This document shows positions 9,029 to 16,373 of a DNA stretch of 64,000 nt, piece by piece. The notes beneath the pieces were generated by a model. That model saw nothing but the letters and a program-made list of their open reading frames with translations, made no database searches and was not told where the DNA came from. The stretch comes from JBBRDU01 sp038230335 (GTDB taxonomy: Bacteria; Verrucomicrobiota; Verrucomicrobiia; Chthoniobacterales; UBA10450). Made by a program: the position numbers and the translations under genes. The DNA is taken from NCBI GenBank assembly GCA_038230335.1, contig JBBRNL010000005.1, forward strand, positions 124,001 to 188,000, written 5' to 3'. Each line of letters opens with the position of its first letter. Position 1 is the stretch's first letter.

Positions 9029-9643
9029 CTAGAGACGGTCGAGCGCTTTTTGCGCGAGTGCCTTCGATTTTTCGATCTTTTTTTCTTCGTTGTCACTGCC
9101 GCCTACGCTGATGCGGATAAAGACGTCCTTGCCTTTTTTCAGCACGTAAAGTGCTCCCCCTACGCGATTACCACTCCAGAAAGCCTGGTCCCCGACGGCG
9201 CTGACTGTTTTTGGTGGACGGGCTTCTTCCTCTTCACCGCCACCCTTCTTTTGCTCACTGAGGCTTTCCTTTTTCTTCCTTGCGTCCTCATCTTCCTTTT
9301 CGCCTCTTCCCTCTTTTTTCGCCGTCTCAAAGCGCCCGAAGAGTTCTTCCCAAAACTCGTTAGGCCCCCGACCTGATTTAACGTTCGGATCTTTTTGCGT
9401 GACGGCCAGGCTGACTGATTTGGTGAAGTCGACTGCCGTGTAAAAGCACTGCGCCACTCGCAAACCCTGATCGGCCGACCCGCTACTCTTGCGCTCCTGG
9501 ATAGGCGATCCAACAACCGCCTCGATTTCCGGGTCGGTCAACAATCCGCAAGCGTCGTGCGCCGCGGTGGCTTCCGGTTTTTTACATCCAGCGAAACACA
9601 ACACGGCAGAGCAGAGGCACGAAATAATCAGGTTAGGGCGCAT
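9029..9643 (-). CDS. Putative lipoprotein of unknown function
   Basis: 204 residues starting with a lipoprotein signal (MRPNLIISCLCSAVLCFAGC; lipobox Cys19 or so), then CGLLTDPEIEAVVG, an opening seen in DUF3558-like lipoproteins. The middle (about 110-150) is a very charged Lys/Glu run (EKEDEDARKKKES, KKGGGEEEEARPP), likely a disordered insert, followed by a short beta region ending FIRISVGG. Membrane-anchored outside the cytoplasm. No enzyme motif is visible. It is 28 bases downstream of the VKOR gene and may be the last gene of that unit. Confidence 0.7.
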   Translation of the reverse strand: MRPNLIISCLCSAVLCFAGCKKPEATAAHDACGLLTDPEIEAVVGSPIQERKSSGSADQGLRVAQCFYTAVDFTKSVSLAVTQKDPNVKSGRGPNEFWEELFGRFETAKKEGRGEKEDEDARKKKESLSEQKKGGGEEEEARPPKTVSAVGDQAFWSGNRVGGALYVLKKGKDVFIRISVGGSDNEEKKIEKSKALAQKALDRL

Positions 9644-9671
9644 GTTTTGTTGGTCAATCTTAGTGGCGGTG

Positions 9672-10133
9672 TCATCGACTTGCTCCCGCCGAGGGTGGAG
9701 TGGCTACGGTAAGTCCGGAAAGCAAGAATACGAGGGCCGCAGAAACCAGGCAGTAGCGGCAAAAAGCGTGCAGCAGAAATGCCTGGACGCCGAGGAGCCA
9801 CAGAGTGAACAGGAACATCAGCGAGATGATGATGGCGAGAAACTTGGGCGCTTTGGGATACCCAAACGCAGCCAGCGTGGCGAAGCTAAAAACAGAGAAA
9901 TAAGCGGCCGCCCCGAAGCTGGCGACCGGCAGGCGTCCAATTTTTGCATAGGAGCTGCCCAAGACCTGGAAGCAACCGGCTGACCCGCCGCACACTGCGG
10001 TCTCTCCGGTCATCGCTAAAACGGTCAGGTAGGTAGCCTCGGTCAGACCAACCAGAGCAATGCACGCCGTCAGAATGTGAATAATCACGGTGGCGCGTGA
10101 GGGGACGTCTACGCCTGTCTTGATGTTTTCCAT
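9672..10133 (-). CDS. Vitamin K epoxide reductase (VKOR) family disulfide-forming membrane protein
   Basis: 153 residues with four to five membrane helices. It carries all four VKOR cysteines: the loop pair Cys48/Cys54 (ETAVCGGSAGCFQVLGSS) and the active-site pair Cys125/Cys128 (HAFCRYC). Bacterial VKOR reoxidises a periplasmic thioredoxin-like partner and passes the electrons to quinone, doing the work of DsbB. The DsbA-like gene lies directly upstream with three bases between stop and start, so the two form a VKOR-DsbA electron pair and almost certainly share one transcript. Confidence 0.92.
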   Translation of the reverse strand: MENIKTGVDVPSRATVIIHILTACIALVGLTEATYLTVLAMTGETAVCGGSAGCFQVLGSSYAKIGRLPVASFGAAAYFSVFSFATLAAFGYPKAPKFLAIIISLMFLFTLWLLGVQAFLLHAFCRYCLVSAALVFLLSGLTVATPPSAGASR

Positions 10134-10136
10134 GAC

Positions 10137-10802
10137 TTATTTTCGAGCGGGTCGATTCACTTCTTTTAGAGCAGCTTCGACGGCGGTTCGCAAATCCTTT
10201 GGGTTGAGCGACGCGGGCGGCACGGCCGTATTGTTAATAAAAAGTGTTGGTGTGTTTGTGACGCCGAGTTTGCTCCCCTCTTTTTGGTCGGAGGCCACGC
10301 GGGCACTGACTTGGCCGCTTGCCATGTCCTTTTTGAATCGGTCCACGTTGCATTTAATCATGGCGGCGTAGGCGTTAAAGAGCCCGTGTGTATCCGGGGC
10401 TTTGGTCCACACGCCTTGTTCGCGGTAGAGCAAATCGTGCATCTTCCAAAAGTGGCCCTGTAAGCCGGCCGCTTCCGCTGCGAGAGCCGCTTCGTTCGCA
10501 TGCTGATGCATGGCGAGCGGGAAGTTTTTGAAGACGATGCGGAGTTGAGGAAAGTCACGCGACATTTGGCTAAGGGGCTCGGAAAGGGCACCGCAGGGGG
10601 GACACTGAAAATCGCCGTATTCCTCGAGTGTTACCGCGGCGTCGGCCGGGCCCAACGAATGAACGGCGGCCGCCGTATTGGTTGGTCGATCTTTTGGGAC
10701 GATGGGAACGACGGGACGTTTCGCGTGATAAATGAACGCTCCTTCCATCACGGTGAGCAGGCCCACTGCGGCAATGATAATAAATGGCAGACTCCGTCTC
10801 AT
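10137..10802 (-). CDS. DsbA-family thiol:disulfide oxidoreductase (membrane-anchored thioredoxin fold)
   Basis: 221 residues. An N-terminal hydrophobic helix (about 5-25) anchors or exports the protein. The thioredoxin/DsbA fold follows, with the redox motif Cys67-Pro-Pro-Cys70 in EYGDFQCPPCGALS, an inserted alpha-helical domain (about 100-170) and the cis-Pro loop in GVTNTPTLFINN. It introduces disulfides into exported proteins; the VKOR partner encoded three bases downstream would reoxidise it. The C-terminal LRTAVEAALKE helix is typical of DsbA-like proteins in Bacteroidetes and Verrucomicrobia. Confidence 0.92.
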   Translation of the reverse strand: MRRSLPFIIIAAVGLLTVMEGAFIYHAKRPVVPIVPKDRPTNTAAAVHSLGPADAAVTLEEYGDFQCPPCGALSEPLSQMSRDFPQLRIVFKNFPLAMHQHANEAALAAEAAGLQGHFWKMHDLLYREQGVWTKAPDTHGLFNAYAAMIKCNVDRFKKDMASGQVSARVASDQKEGSKLGVTNTPTLFINNTAVPPASLNPKDLRTAVEAALKEVNRPARK

Positions 10803-10864
10803 TAGAATGCTGGATTCATCACTTGAGTATTTGCATCGAATCGCAGACGCGACCCGGATGCCGA

Positions 10865-11797
10865 CTACGGCAGCGAAAAGTAATCGGGTCCCTGATAGTT
10901 TCCATCGACGCTCTTGGCGATTTGCATGAGAACATCGTTCACCAGAGTGCTCGCGCCGAAGCGGAATAATTCGTTCGTTAGCCAGTCGTCCCCCAGCGTT
11001 TCCTTGACCATGACGAGGTAAGCCAGGGCCTGTTTCGCGGTCCGAATTCCGCCGGCTGGTTTCATCCCGACGCGCAGGCCGGTTTCGTAGAAGAAGTCGC
11101 GAATGGCTTCCAGCATGACGAGCGTGACTGGCATGGTCGCGGCCGGAGAAACCTTGCCGGTCGACGTCTTGATAAAGTCGGCGCCCGCGCGCATGGCAAT
11201 CTCACTGGCGATTCGGACATTGTCGTAGGTCTCCAGTTCGCCTGTTTCGAGAATGACTTTCAGGTGCGCTGCACCGCACGCTTCCTTGGTCGCAGCGATT
11301 TCGTCGAAGATGCGGCCGTGATCGCCGGTCAGGAACACGCCGCGATCGATCACCATGTCGATTTCGTCCGCCCCATCTCTCGAGGCGATACGAACTTCTT
11401 CGAGCTTTAGCTTCAGCGGCATCAGTCCAGTGGGAAAGGCGGTCGCGACGGAGGCAACCTTGACGCCGGAATCTCCCAGAAATTTCTTCGCCGCCCGCAC
11501 CAGATTGGGATAGACACACACGGCCGCGCAGGATGGAACGCGGTAGCGCGGATCGAGCGGCTGCATCGCTTTGCGGCATAGGAATGCCACCTTGCCCGGG
11601 GTATCTTTCCCTTCGAGCGTGGTCAGATCCATCATGGAGATGGCAAGTTTGAGACCGGCTAGTTTGGACGAGGTCTTGATGCTGCGTTTGGCAAATGCGC
11701 CCGCCCGCTCCTCGATCATTACCTGATCGATCGTCGGTACGCGCCATTCGTTCCGCGTCATCTGTTGAGACTTGAGAGGGCGGTCGAGCGTTTTCAT
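10865..11797 (-). CDS. deoC: Deoxyribose-phosphate aldolase
   Basis: 310 residues. Class I aldolase that splits 2-deoxy-D-ribose 5-phosphate into glyceraldehyde 3-phosphate and acetaldehyde, in deoxynucleoside salvage. The Schiff-base lysine is Lys210 in ADFIKTSTGK; the relay residues Asp148 (DEIDMVID) and Lys246 (GMKPAGGIRT) are present, as is KVILETGEL. It is about 60 residues longer at the N-terminus than E. coli DeoC and matches the longer type. Neighbours give no operon link; the DsbA gene starts 62 bases downstream. Confidence 0.95.
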   Translation of the reverse strand: MKTLDRPLKSQQMTRNEWRVPTIDQVMIEERAGAFAKRSIKTSSKLAGLKLAISMMDLTTLEGKDTPGKVAFLCRKAMQPLDPRYRVPSCAAVCVYPNLVRAAKKFLGDSGVKVASVATAFPTGLMPLKLKLEEVRIASRDGADEIDMVIDRGVFLTGDHGRIFDEIAATKEACGAAHLKVILETGELETYDNVRIASEIAMRAGADFIKTSTGKVSPAATMPVTLVMLEAIRDFFYETGLRVGMKPAGGIRTAKQALAYLVMVKETLGDDWLTNELFRFGASTLVNDVLMQIAKSVDGNYQGPDYFSLP

Positions 11798-11875
11798 TTC
11801 ACCGGGCGATCAGCGCAGACCCTCATTACCAAACCCCTCCCTTAAACGCAACCGCGACCGCGTCGTTTTCGCGGT

Positions 11876-12541
11876 TCAGGGAGAGGCGGATGGTTCCTCG
11901 GCGGCCCGTCGCCACTCGGCCCGCGCCTCGACGATGAGCGACGTGATGGTTTTAAAATAGCGAACCACGTAAAACAAATAAGCAGCGAAGCCCGCCACTT
12001 GTGTCGCAATCAAAAGGAGGTGCCAGCCGCGATCCAGAAAAGTCTCCGGCCAAAAGCGGATGCACAAGTAGCAGCCCAGGTTGGAGAGCATCACGGCGGG
12101 GAGCAGCACGCTGATATTTCGCCACTGGTCGCGCATCACGACTGTGATTAAACGGTTGCTCGCCAAGCCAGCGCTATCCTGCCCGCGCGCTCGAATCAGA
12201 CGCAGATCATAGACGAACAGCATCCAGCCGATCGCGCCGAATAACGTGGCAAGGGCAAACCAGGCTCGCGGGTTGTTTATCCGCGTGAAGAGCAACGCCT
12301 CGACGAGAGCGCACGCTATATAGAGGAAGTTATGCCCGAACTCGAGGGGCCAGCGGATGACGGTGATGATGTGCAGCACGGAACGCGACCAGAAAACGAA
12401 AATGACGAGCAGACCGGCGACGACGTAGGGCCAAAAGAAGAGGGCGCGCGTCGACGTCAAATCCTTCGCGCTTTCAATGAGAAAGGTGAGGGCTACACCC
12501 TGAATGATGCTGATCAAAGTCAGCTCAATCCCGACGATCAT
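11876..12541 (-). CDS. Conserved integral membrane protein of unknown function
   Basis: About 222 residues with six or seven hydrophobic segments (for example ISIIQGVALTFLIE, FWPYVVAGLLVIFVFW, WFALATLFGAIGWMLFVYDL, HLLLIATQVAGFAAYLFYVV) and an Arg/Glu-rich cytoplasmic tail. The open frame runs upstream into the tRNA-Arg gene, so the start must be internal: ATG at 12541 has a GGAG about ten bases upstream and is preferred; GTG at 12577 is the alternative. No catalytic motif or named family was recognised. Confidence 0.65.
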   Translation of the reverse strand: MIVGIELTLISIIQGVALTFLIESAKDLTSTRALFFWPYVVAGLLVIFVFWSRSVLHIITVIRWPLEFGHNFLYIACALVEALLFTRINNPRAWFALATLFGAIGWMLFVYDLRLIRARGQDSAGLASNRLITVVMRDQWRNISVLLPAVMLSNLGCYLCIRFWPETFLDRGWHLLLIATQVAGFAAYLFYVVRYFKTITSLIVEARAEWRRAAEEPSASP

Positions 12542-12601
12542 GGAATCGAGCTCCGAGCGGACGGTCGGGATTTTCACAAGGCGTATGCGATGGCGTTGAT
12601 G

Positions 12602-12675
12602 CGTGCCTGGAGGGGTTCGAACCCCCAACCTGCTGATCCGAAGTCAGCTGCTCTATCCAGTTGAGCTACAGACAC
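12602..12675 (-). tRNA. tRNA-Arg (anticodon UCG)
   Basis: A 74-base cloverleaf on the minus strand. The acceptor GTGTCTG pairs with CAGGCAC (one T-G pair), the D arm is GCTC/GAGC, the anticodon stem GCTGA/TCAGC encloses loop CTTCGGA with anticodon TCG, and the T arm GGGGG-TTCGAAC-CCCTC has one wobble. Discriminator base G. The CCA end is not encoded. It reads codon CGA. Confidence 0.93.
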
Positions 12676-12812
12676 TCCAGCGCATTTTAGATTTGTGACT
12701 GGCGATTTGGCGAACAAATCCGCAAGGTTCGCGAAACTTTCCCGTTTCCTGGTGGGTGGAACGCGATCTCCGAGCGCGTCGGCAGATTTAGCGCCGTCGC
12801 CGGGTGGCAGTC

Positions 12813-12989
12813 TTAAGCAGCACGAAGCAGATCAACACCGTCGAGGGCGGCGATGATTTCGCAGCCAGCCAATAGTTTTTCGAGAGCATTGCACCCTTCC
12901 AATTGATCGTCATTCACGATGCGTTCCCAGAAGTTGGGAGAAACCGTGCGGAAGTTCGATTCGCCGAAGAAGTCTGTTGGGGTATGCAT
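12813..12989 (-). CDS. Possible small hypothetical protein
   Basis: A 58-residue frame between the two tRNA genes, beginning MHTPTDFFGES and ending in a leucine/alanine-rich helix (ALEKLLAGCEIIAALDGV). No ribosome binding site is obvious, and no family was recognised. It is listed because it fills an otherwise empty 400-base gap and has a natural-looking composition. It may equally be chance. Confidence 0.35.
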   Translation of the reverse strand: MHTPTDFFGESNFRTVSPNFWERIVNDDQLEGCNALEKLLAGCEIIAALDGVDLLRAA

Positions 12990-13093
12990 GCGCCGCAATT
13001 TTAGCAGCCACTATGCCACCGTCCTGTGCGCCCAACCTTCAAAGCTGCCTCTCCCCAGAACCGGACAGTGGAATCGGCATTTTACGAAAACCG

Positions 13094-13166
13094 GGTGGCC
13101 AACGGGACTCGAACCCGCAACAACCAGAACCACAATCTGGAGCTCTACCATTGAGCTATGGCCACC
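13094..13166 (-). tRNA. tRNA-His (anticodon GUG)
   Basis: Minus-strand cloverleaf: acceptor GTGGCCA/TGGCCAC, D arm GCTC/GAGC, anticodon stem CCAGA/TCTGG around loop TTGTGGT with anticodon GTG, and T arm with GTTCGAGTC. The extra G at position -1 (base 13166) faces C73, the identity pair of histidine tRNAs. CCA is not encoded. Confidence 0.94.
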
Positions 13167-13314
13167 ATCTGAGTCGTAGACTTTAGATTTGGCAGTCAGG
13201 ATTGCAAAGGCAAAGCGCCGCACGACTGGCACGCTCTCCGCTATTCCGGTAAAAGTGGTGGAAGCCAGCATTGCAACTGGACATGGCTGCATTATTATTT
13301 CGGCCCGTGCCCGC

Positions 13315-15558
13315 ATGAAGAAAATCGGTCTGATTATCCTTGCCGGTTTGCTCGTGCTTGCGCTGCCCGGAGAGCTCCTTTCGCAGTCCGACGACCCCAG
13401 CGAGTTGTTTCTTAAGGCGTACATGACCGCCCAGCAGGGTGAGAAGCTGGAGCACGAGAACCAGTTCAAGGCCGCCCTCGCCAAATATCGATTCGCCGGG
13501 AGCCTGCTCGAGGAGTTGCGCAAAGGCCATGGCGACTGGCAGCCGGCCATCGTCGACTATCGCAGTCGCAAGGTTTCGGAAAGCATTTTGCGTGTGCAAG
13601 ACCGTGCGGCCACACAATCGGATCTGGCCAGTGGTCCCACGCCTTTGCCGGGCGCGGCGCCGGTTCTGCCCCAACAAACCAGTACGATTGAGCCGCAGGT
13701 TGAAATTATCGCTCCGCGCACCCCAGAAAAGGCACCGGAGGTGGCAGCCCAGCCGGCGGTCGCGCCCGCTGCCGTGGCTCCGCCTCCGCCCGAGGCCAGT
13801 CCCAACGATGCCGCCCTCAAGGTGGTTACAAAAAAATTACAGAGTCGGGTGGATCAACTACAGACCGAACTGGATAAGTCGCGCAAACAATTCACCGCCG
13901 CCGAGAAAGATAAGGACTCCTTGAGCGGCAAGTTACAAGAGACGAGTTCCAAGCTGCAAAAGGCGGAAAGTGAGCTCGAGAAATCGAAAGGCGCGGAGAA
14001 AAAAATCCGCGACCAGTTGGCCGAAGCCCAGACGTCGCTCAAAAAGGGACAAACCTCTACCGGCTCGGACAGTAAAGCGCAGGAAGTTTTGCGGGCGGAG
14101 ATTACGCAACTGAAAAAGGCGCTGGCCTCGGTTGAACAAGGGCGGAGCACGGCAGAAAAGGAAAGGGACGACGCGAATGCCAAGGCGGCCGCGGCGGAGA
14201 AGCAAATCGTGGCCGCGACCAAGGACCGGGATGAGGCGAACGCCAAAGCGGCTGATGCGGGCAAGCAGATGGCCAGTGTCACGAAGGAACGCGATCAGGC
14301 GCTCGAGCAAATAAAAGGAATGAAGGGCGCGGAGCAGCGTGTGCAAGCGCTCGTGGCCGAGAACAGCGATTTGAAACAGAAACTGGCGGAGGCCGAGAAA
14401 ACAGTGCGCGACCTGAACGCGGACAAGCCGGAAAAAGAAAAAGCTCTGGCCGATGTGAGGCAGCAGATTGATCAGCTTCATCAGGAACTGGCCGCGAGCC
14501 AAAAACAGAATAAGGATTACGAAGCCAAGGTGGCGGAACTCGGGGCGCAGCTGGAAGAGGCGGGCTCGCAACTGCAGAAGGCCAAACTGGCCGGAGCGAA
14601 TGCCGAGGAAACGGCGCGCCTCGTGAAAGAGAACGAAATGTTGCGCAACATCGTAGTGCGCGAGCGCGAGGTGGAAGCGCGGCGCGACCAGGCCAAGAAA
14701 CTCATGCTGGCTGAGTTTGATAAGCTAAAAATCAAATCGGACACGCTCAACGAACAGATTGAGCTGCTCGCGCAACCGGTCACTAAACTAACGGACGAAG
14801 AGCTCGCCTTGTTGCGCCAGCCAATCGTATCGATCTCGGACACGAATCCTTCCGCTTTGAAAGCCAGTTTTACGTTCGCCAAGAAAACAACGAACTCCGT
14901 CCGCGTGACCGGCCCCACCGGAGAGGGGAATTCGCCTAACGACGATTCTTCCGGTTTCAGCCCTTCTGCTCCGGGCAAAGACGGCGGATTTAAGCCGGGT
15001 GTGCCGGACGATCTCGTGCCGCTGGCGCGCGAAGCCAAGGAAGACTTTGAGAAAGGGAAATACCGGACGGCGGAAAAGGTTTATCAACAGATTCTGACGA
15101 AAAGCCCGAACAATCTTTATTCCCTTTCAAACCTCGGAGTCGTTTACTTCCGGACCGGGAAATTAAAGGCGGCCGAACTGACTCTAAAGAAAGCAGTCAT
15201 GCTGGCGCCGAAAGATGAGTTTTCCCGAACAACATTAGGGATTGTCTATTACCGGCAGTCCAAGTTCGACGATGCCCTGAACGAATTGACCAAGGCGCTG
15301 GCCATCAATCCGAAAAGCGCGACGGCCCATAACTACCTCGGCATTACGGCCAGCCAGAAGGGCTGGCAGGAAGCGGCCGAGAAAGAAATGCTCCAAGCCA
15401 TCGCCAATAATCCGGATTACGCCGACGCGCATTTTAATTTGGCGGTGATTTACGCGACGGCGCAGCCGCCGGCCAAGGAATTGGCCAAGCGGCATTACAC
15501 GCGCGCCACTTCACTCGGTGCGGATGCCGATCCTTCCCTCGAGAAATTGTTGCGCTAA
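13315..15558 (+). CDS. Exported coiled-coil and TPR repeat protein
   Basis: 747 residues from the ATG that directly precedes a signal peptide (MKKIGLIILAGLLVLALPGE); the frame is open further upstream into the tRNA-His region but lacks signal-like sequence. After a Pro/Ala-rich segment (about 100-160), residues of about 165-500 form one long coiled coil full of Lys/Glu/Ala heptads (EKERDDANAKAAAAEKQI and similar repeats). Residues of about 605-745 hold four tetratricopeptide repeats (LYSLSNLGVVYFRTGKLKAAEL, TAHNYLGITASQKGWQEAAEK, YADAHFNLAVIY). Likely an extracytoplasmic scaffold that binds other proteins; no catalytic domain was seen. The internal near-repeats of the coiled coil suggest growth by duplication. 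Confidence 0.85.
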   Translation: MKKIGLIILAGLLVLALPGELLSQSDDPSELFLKAYMTAQQGEKLEHENQFKAALAKYRFAGSLLEELRKGHGDWQPAIVDYRSRKVSESILRVQDRAATQSDLASGPTPLPGAAPVLPQQTSTIEPQVEIIAPRTPEKAPEVAAQPAVAPAAVAPPPPEASPNDAALKVVTKKLQSRVDQLQTELDKSRKQFTAAEKDKDSLSGKLQETSSKLQKAESELEKSKGAEKKIRDQLAEAQTSLKKGQTSTGSDSKAQEVLRAEITQLKKALASVEQGRSTAEKERDDANAKAAAAEKQIVAATKDRDEANAKAADAGKQMASVTKERDQALEQIKGMKGAEQRVQALVAENSDLKQKLAEAEKTVRDLNADKPEKEKALADVRQQIDQLHQELAASQKQNKDYEAKVAELGAQLEEAGSQLQKAKLAGANAEETARLVKENEMLRNIVVREREVEARRDQAKKLMLAEFDKLKIKSDTLNEQIELLAQPVTKLTDEELALLRQPIVSISDTNPSALKASFTFAKKTTNSVRVTGPTGEGNSPNDDSSGFSPSAPGKDGGFKPGVPDDLVPLAREAKEDFEKGKYRTAEKVYQQILTKSPNNLYSLSNLGVVYFRTGKLKAAELTLKKAVMLAPKDEFSRTTLGIVYYRQSKFDDALNELTKALAINPKSATAHNYLGITASQKGWQEAAEKEMLQAIANNPDYADAHFNLAVIYATAQPPAKELAKRHYTRATSLGADADPSLEKLLR

Positions 15559-15584
15559 GCGCGGCCCCCGCGCATCAATGAAGC

Positions 15585-16334
15585 GTGGTTAAACCGTTTT
15601 TGTCGGCCGATTGGCGGTATCTGGCCATGCTGAATTTTACGGTCGATCCGGCTCTGTTGGCCCGGTTCGTGCCGGAGGGAACGGAACTCGACTATCTCGA
15701 AAGCCAGACCTTTCTGAGTGTGATTGGGTTTGCGTTCCTGAATACACGTGTCCTGGGAGTGACCGTGCCGATGCATCGCGATTTTGAGGAAGTAAACCTG
15801 CGGTTCTACGTGAAACGAAAAGCGGTCGAAGGCTGGAGGCGCGGAGTGGTTTTCGTGCGAGAGATTGTGCCCAAGATTGCGATTGCCACGGTGGCGCGCG
15901 TTTTGTACGGAGAACCTTATGCGGCGCTTCCCATGCGACATTCCATTGTCGATGATGAAACAGGCGTATCCGTCGAATACGGTTGGCGCCGGGGTAAGAA
16001 GTGGGAGTCGCTCTCCATGACGGCGTCGGCCGGGATGCCCGTGGCCGTCGCGGCAGGCTCGCACGAAGAATTTATCATCGAACATTACTGGGGCTACACC
16101 GCGGGGACGCAAACCAGTGAATATCGGGTCGAGCATCCGCGCTGGAAAATCTGGCCTGCGACCACGGCTACCTTTAAGGCCGACATCGCTACCCTGTATG
16201 GCGAACAATTCGTCGCGCCGCTTTCCGCTCCAGCCGTTTCGCAGTTCATCGCGCAAGGCTCGCACGTGCAGGTCTTTCGCAAATTCGACGATCCTGTCCT
16301 GGCCGAGGCGGTCACGGAGAGAGCGGTGATTTGA
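15585..16334 (+). CDS. DUF2071 (YqjF-like) family protein
   Basis: 249 residues from a GTG start 26 bases after the TPR gene. The opening WRYLAMLNFTVDPALLARFVPEGTELD, HRDFEEVNLRFYV and the middle GVVFVREIVPKIAIA are typical of the DUF2071/YqjF family, which adopts an acetoacetate-decarboxylase-like beta fold. Its function is not established. It is soluble, with no signal peptide. It converges with aconitase, 39 bases between the stops. Confidence 0.8.
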   Translation: MVKPFLSADWRYLAMLNFTVDPALLARFVPEGTELDYLESQTFLSVIGFAFLNTRVLGVTVPMHRDFEEVNLRFYVKRKAVEGWRRGVVFVREIVPKIAIATVARVLYGEPYAALPMRHSIVDDETGVSVEYGWRRGKKWESLSMTASAGMPVAVAAGSHEEFIIEHYWGYTAGTQTSEYRVEHPRWKIWPATTATFKADIATLYGEQFVAPLSAPAVSQFIAQGSHVQVFRKFDDPVLAEAVTERAVI

Positions 16335-16373
16335 TTTTAAAGCCCGGGCCGGGACAAACAGCTACGAGAGTCG

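Noticed and set aside
12542..12628. Extending the membrane protein at 11876 up to 12628
   Set aside because: The extension runs through the tRNA-Arg gene; an internal ATG with a GGAG site is better.
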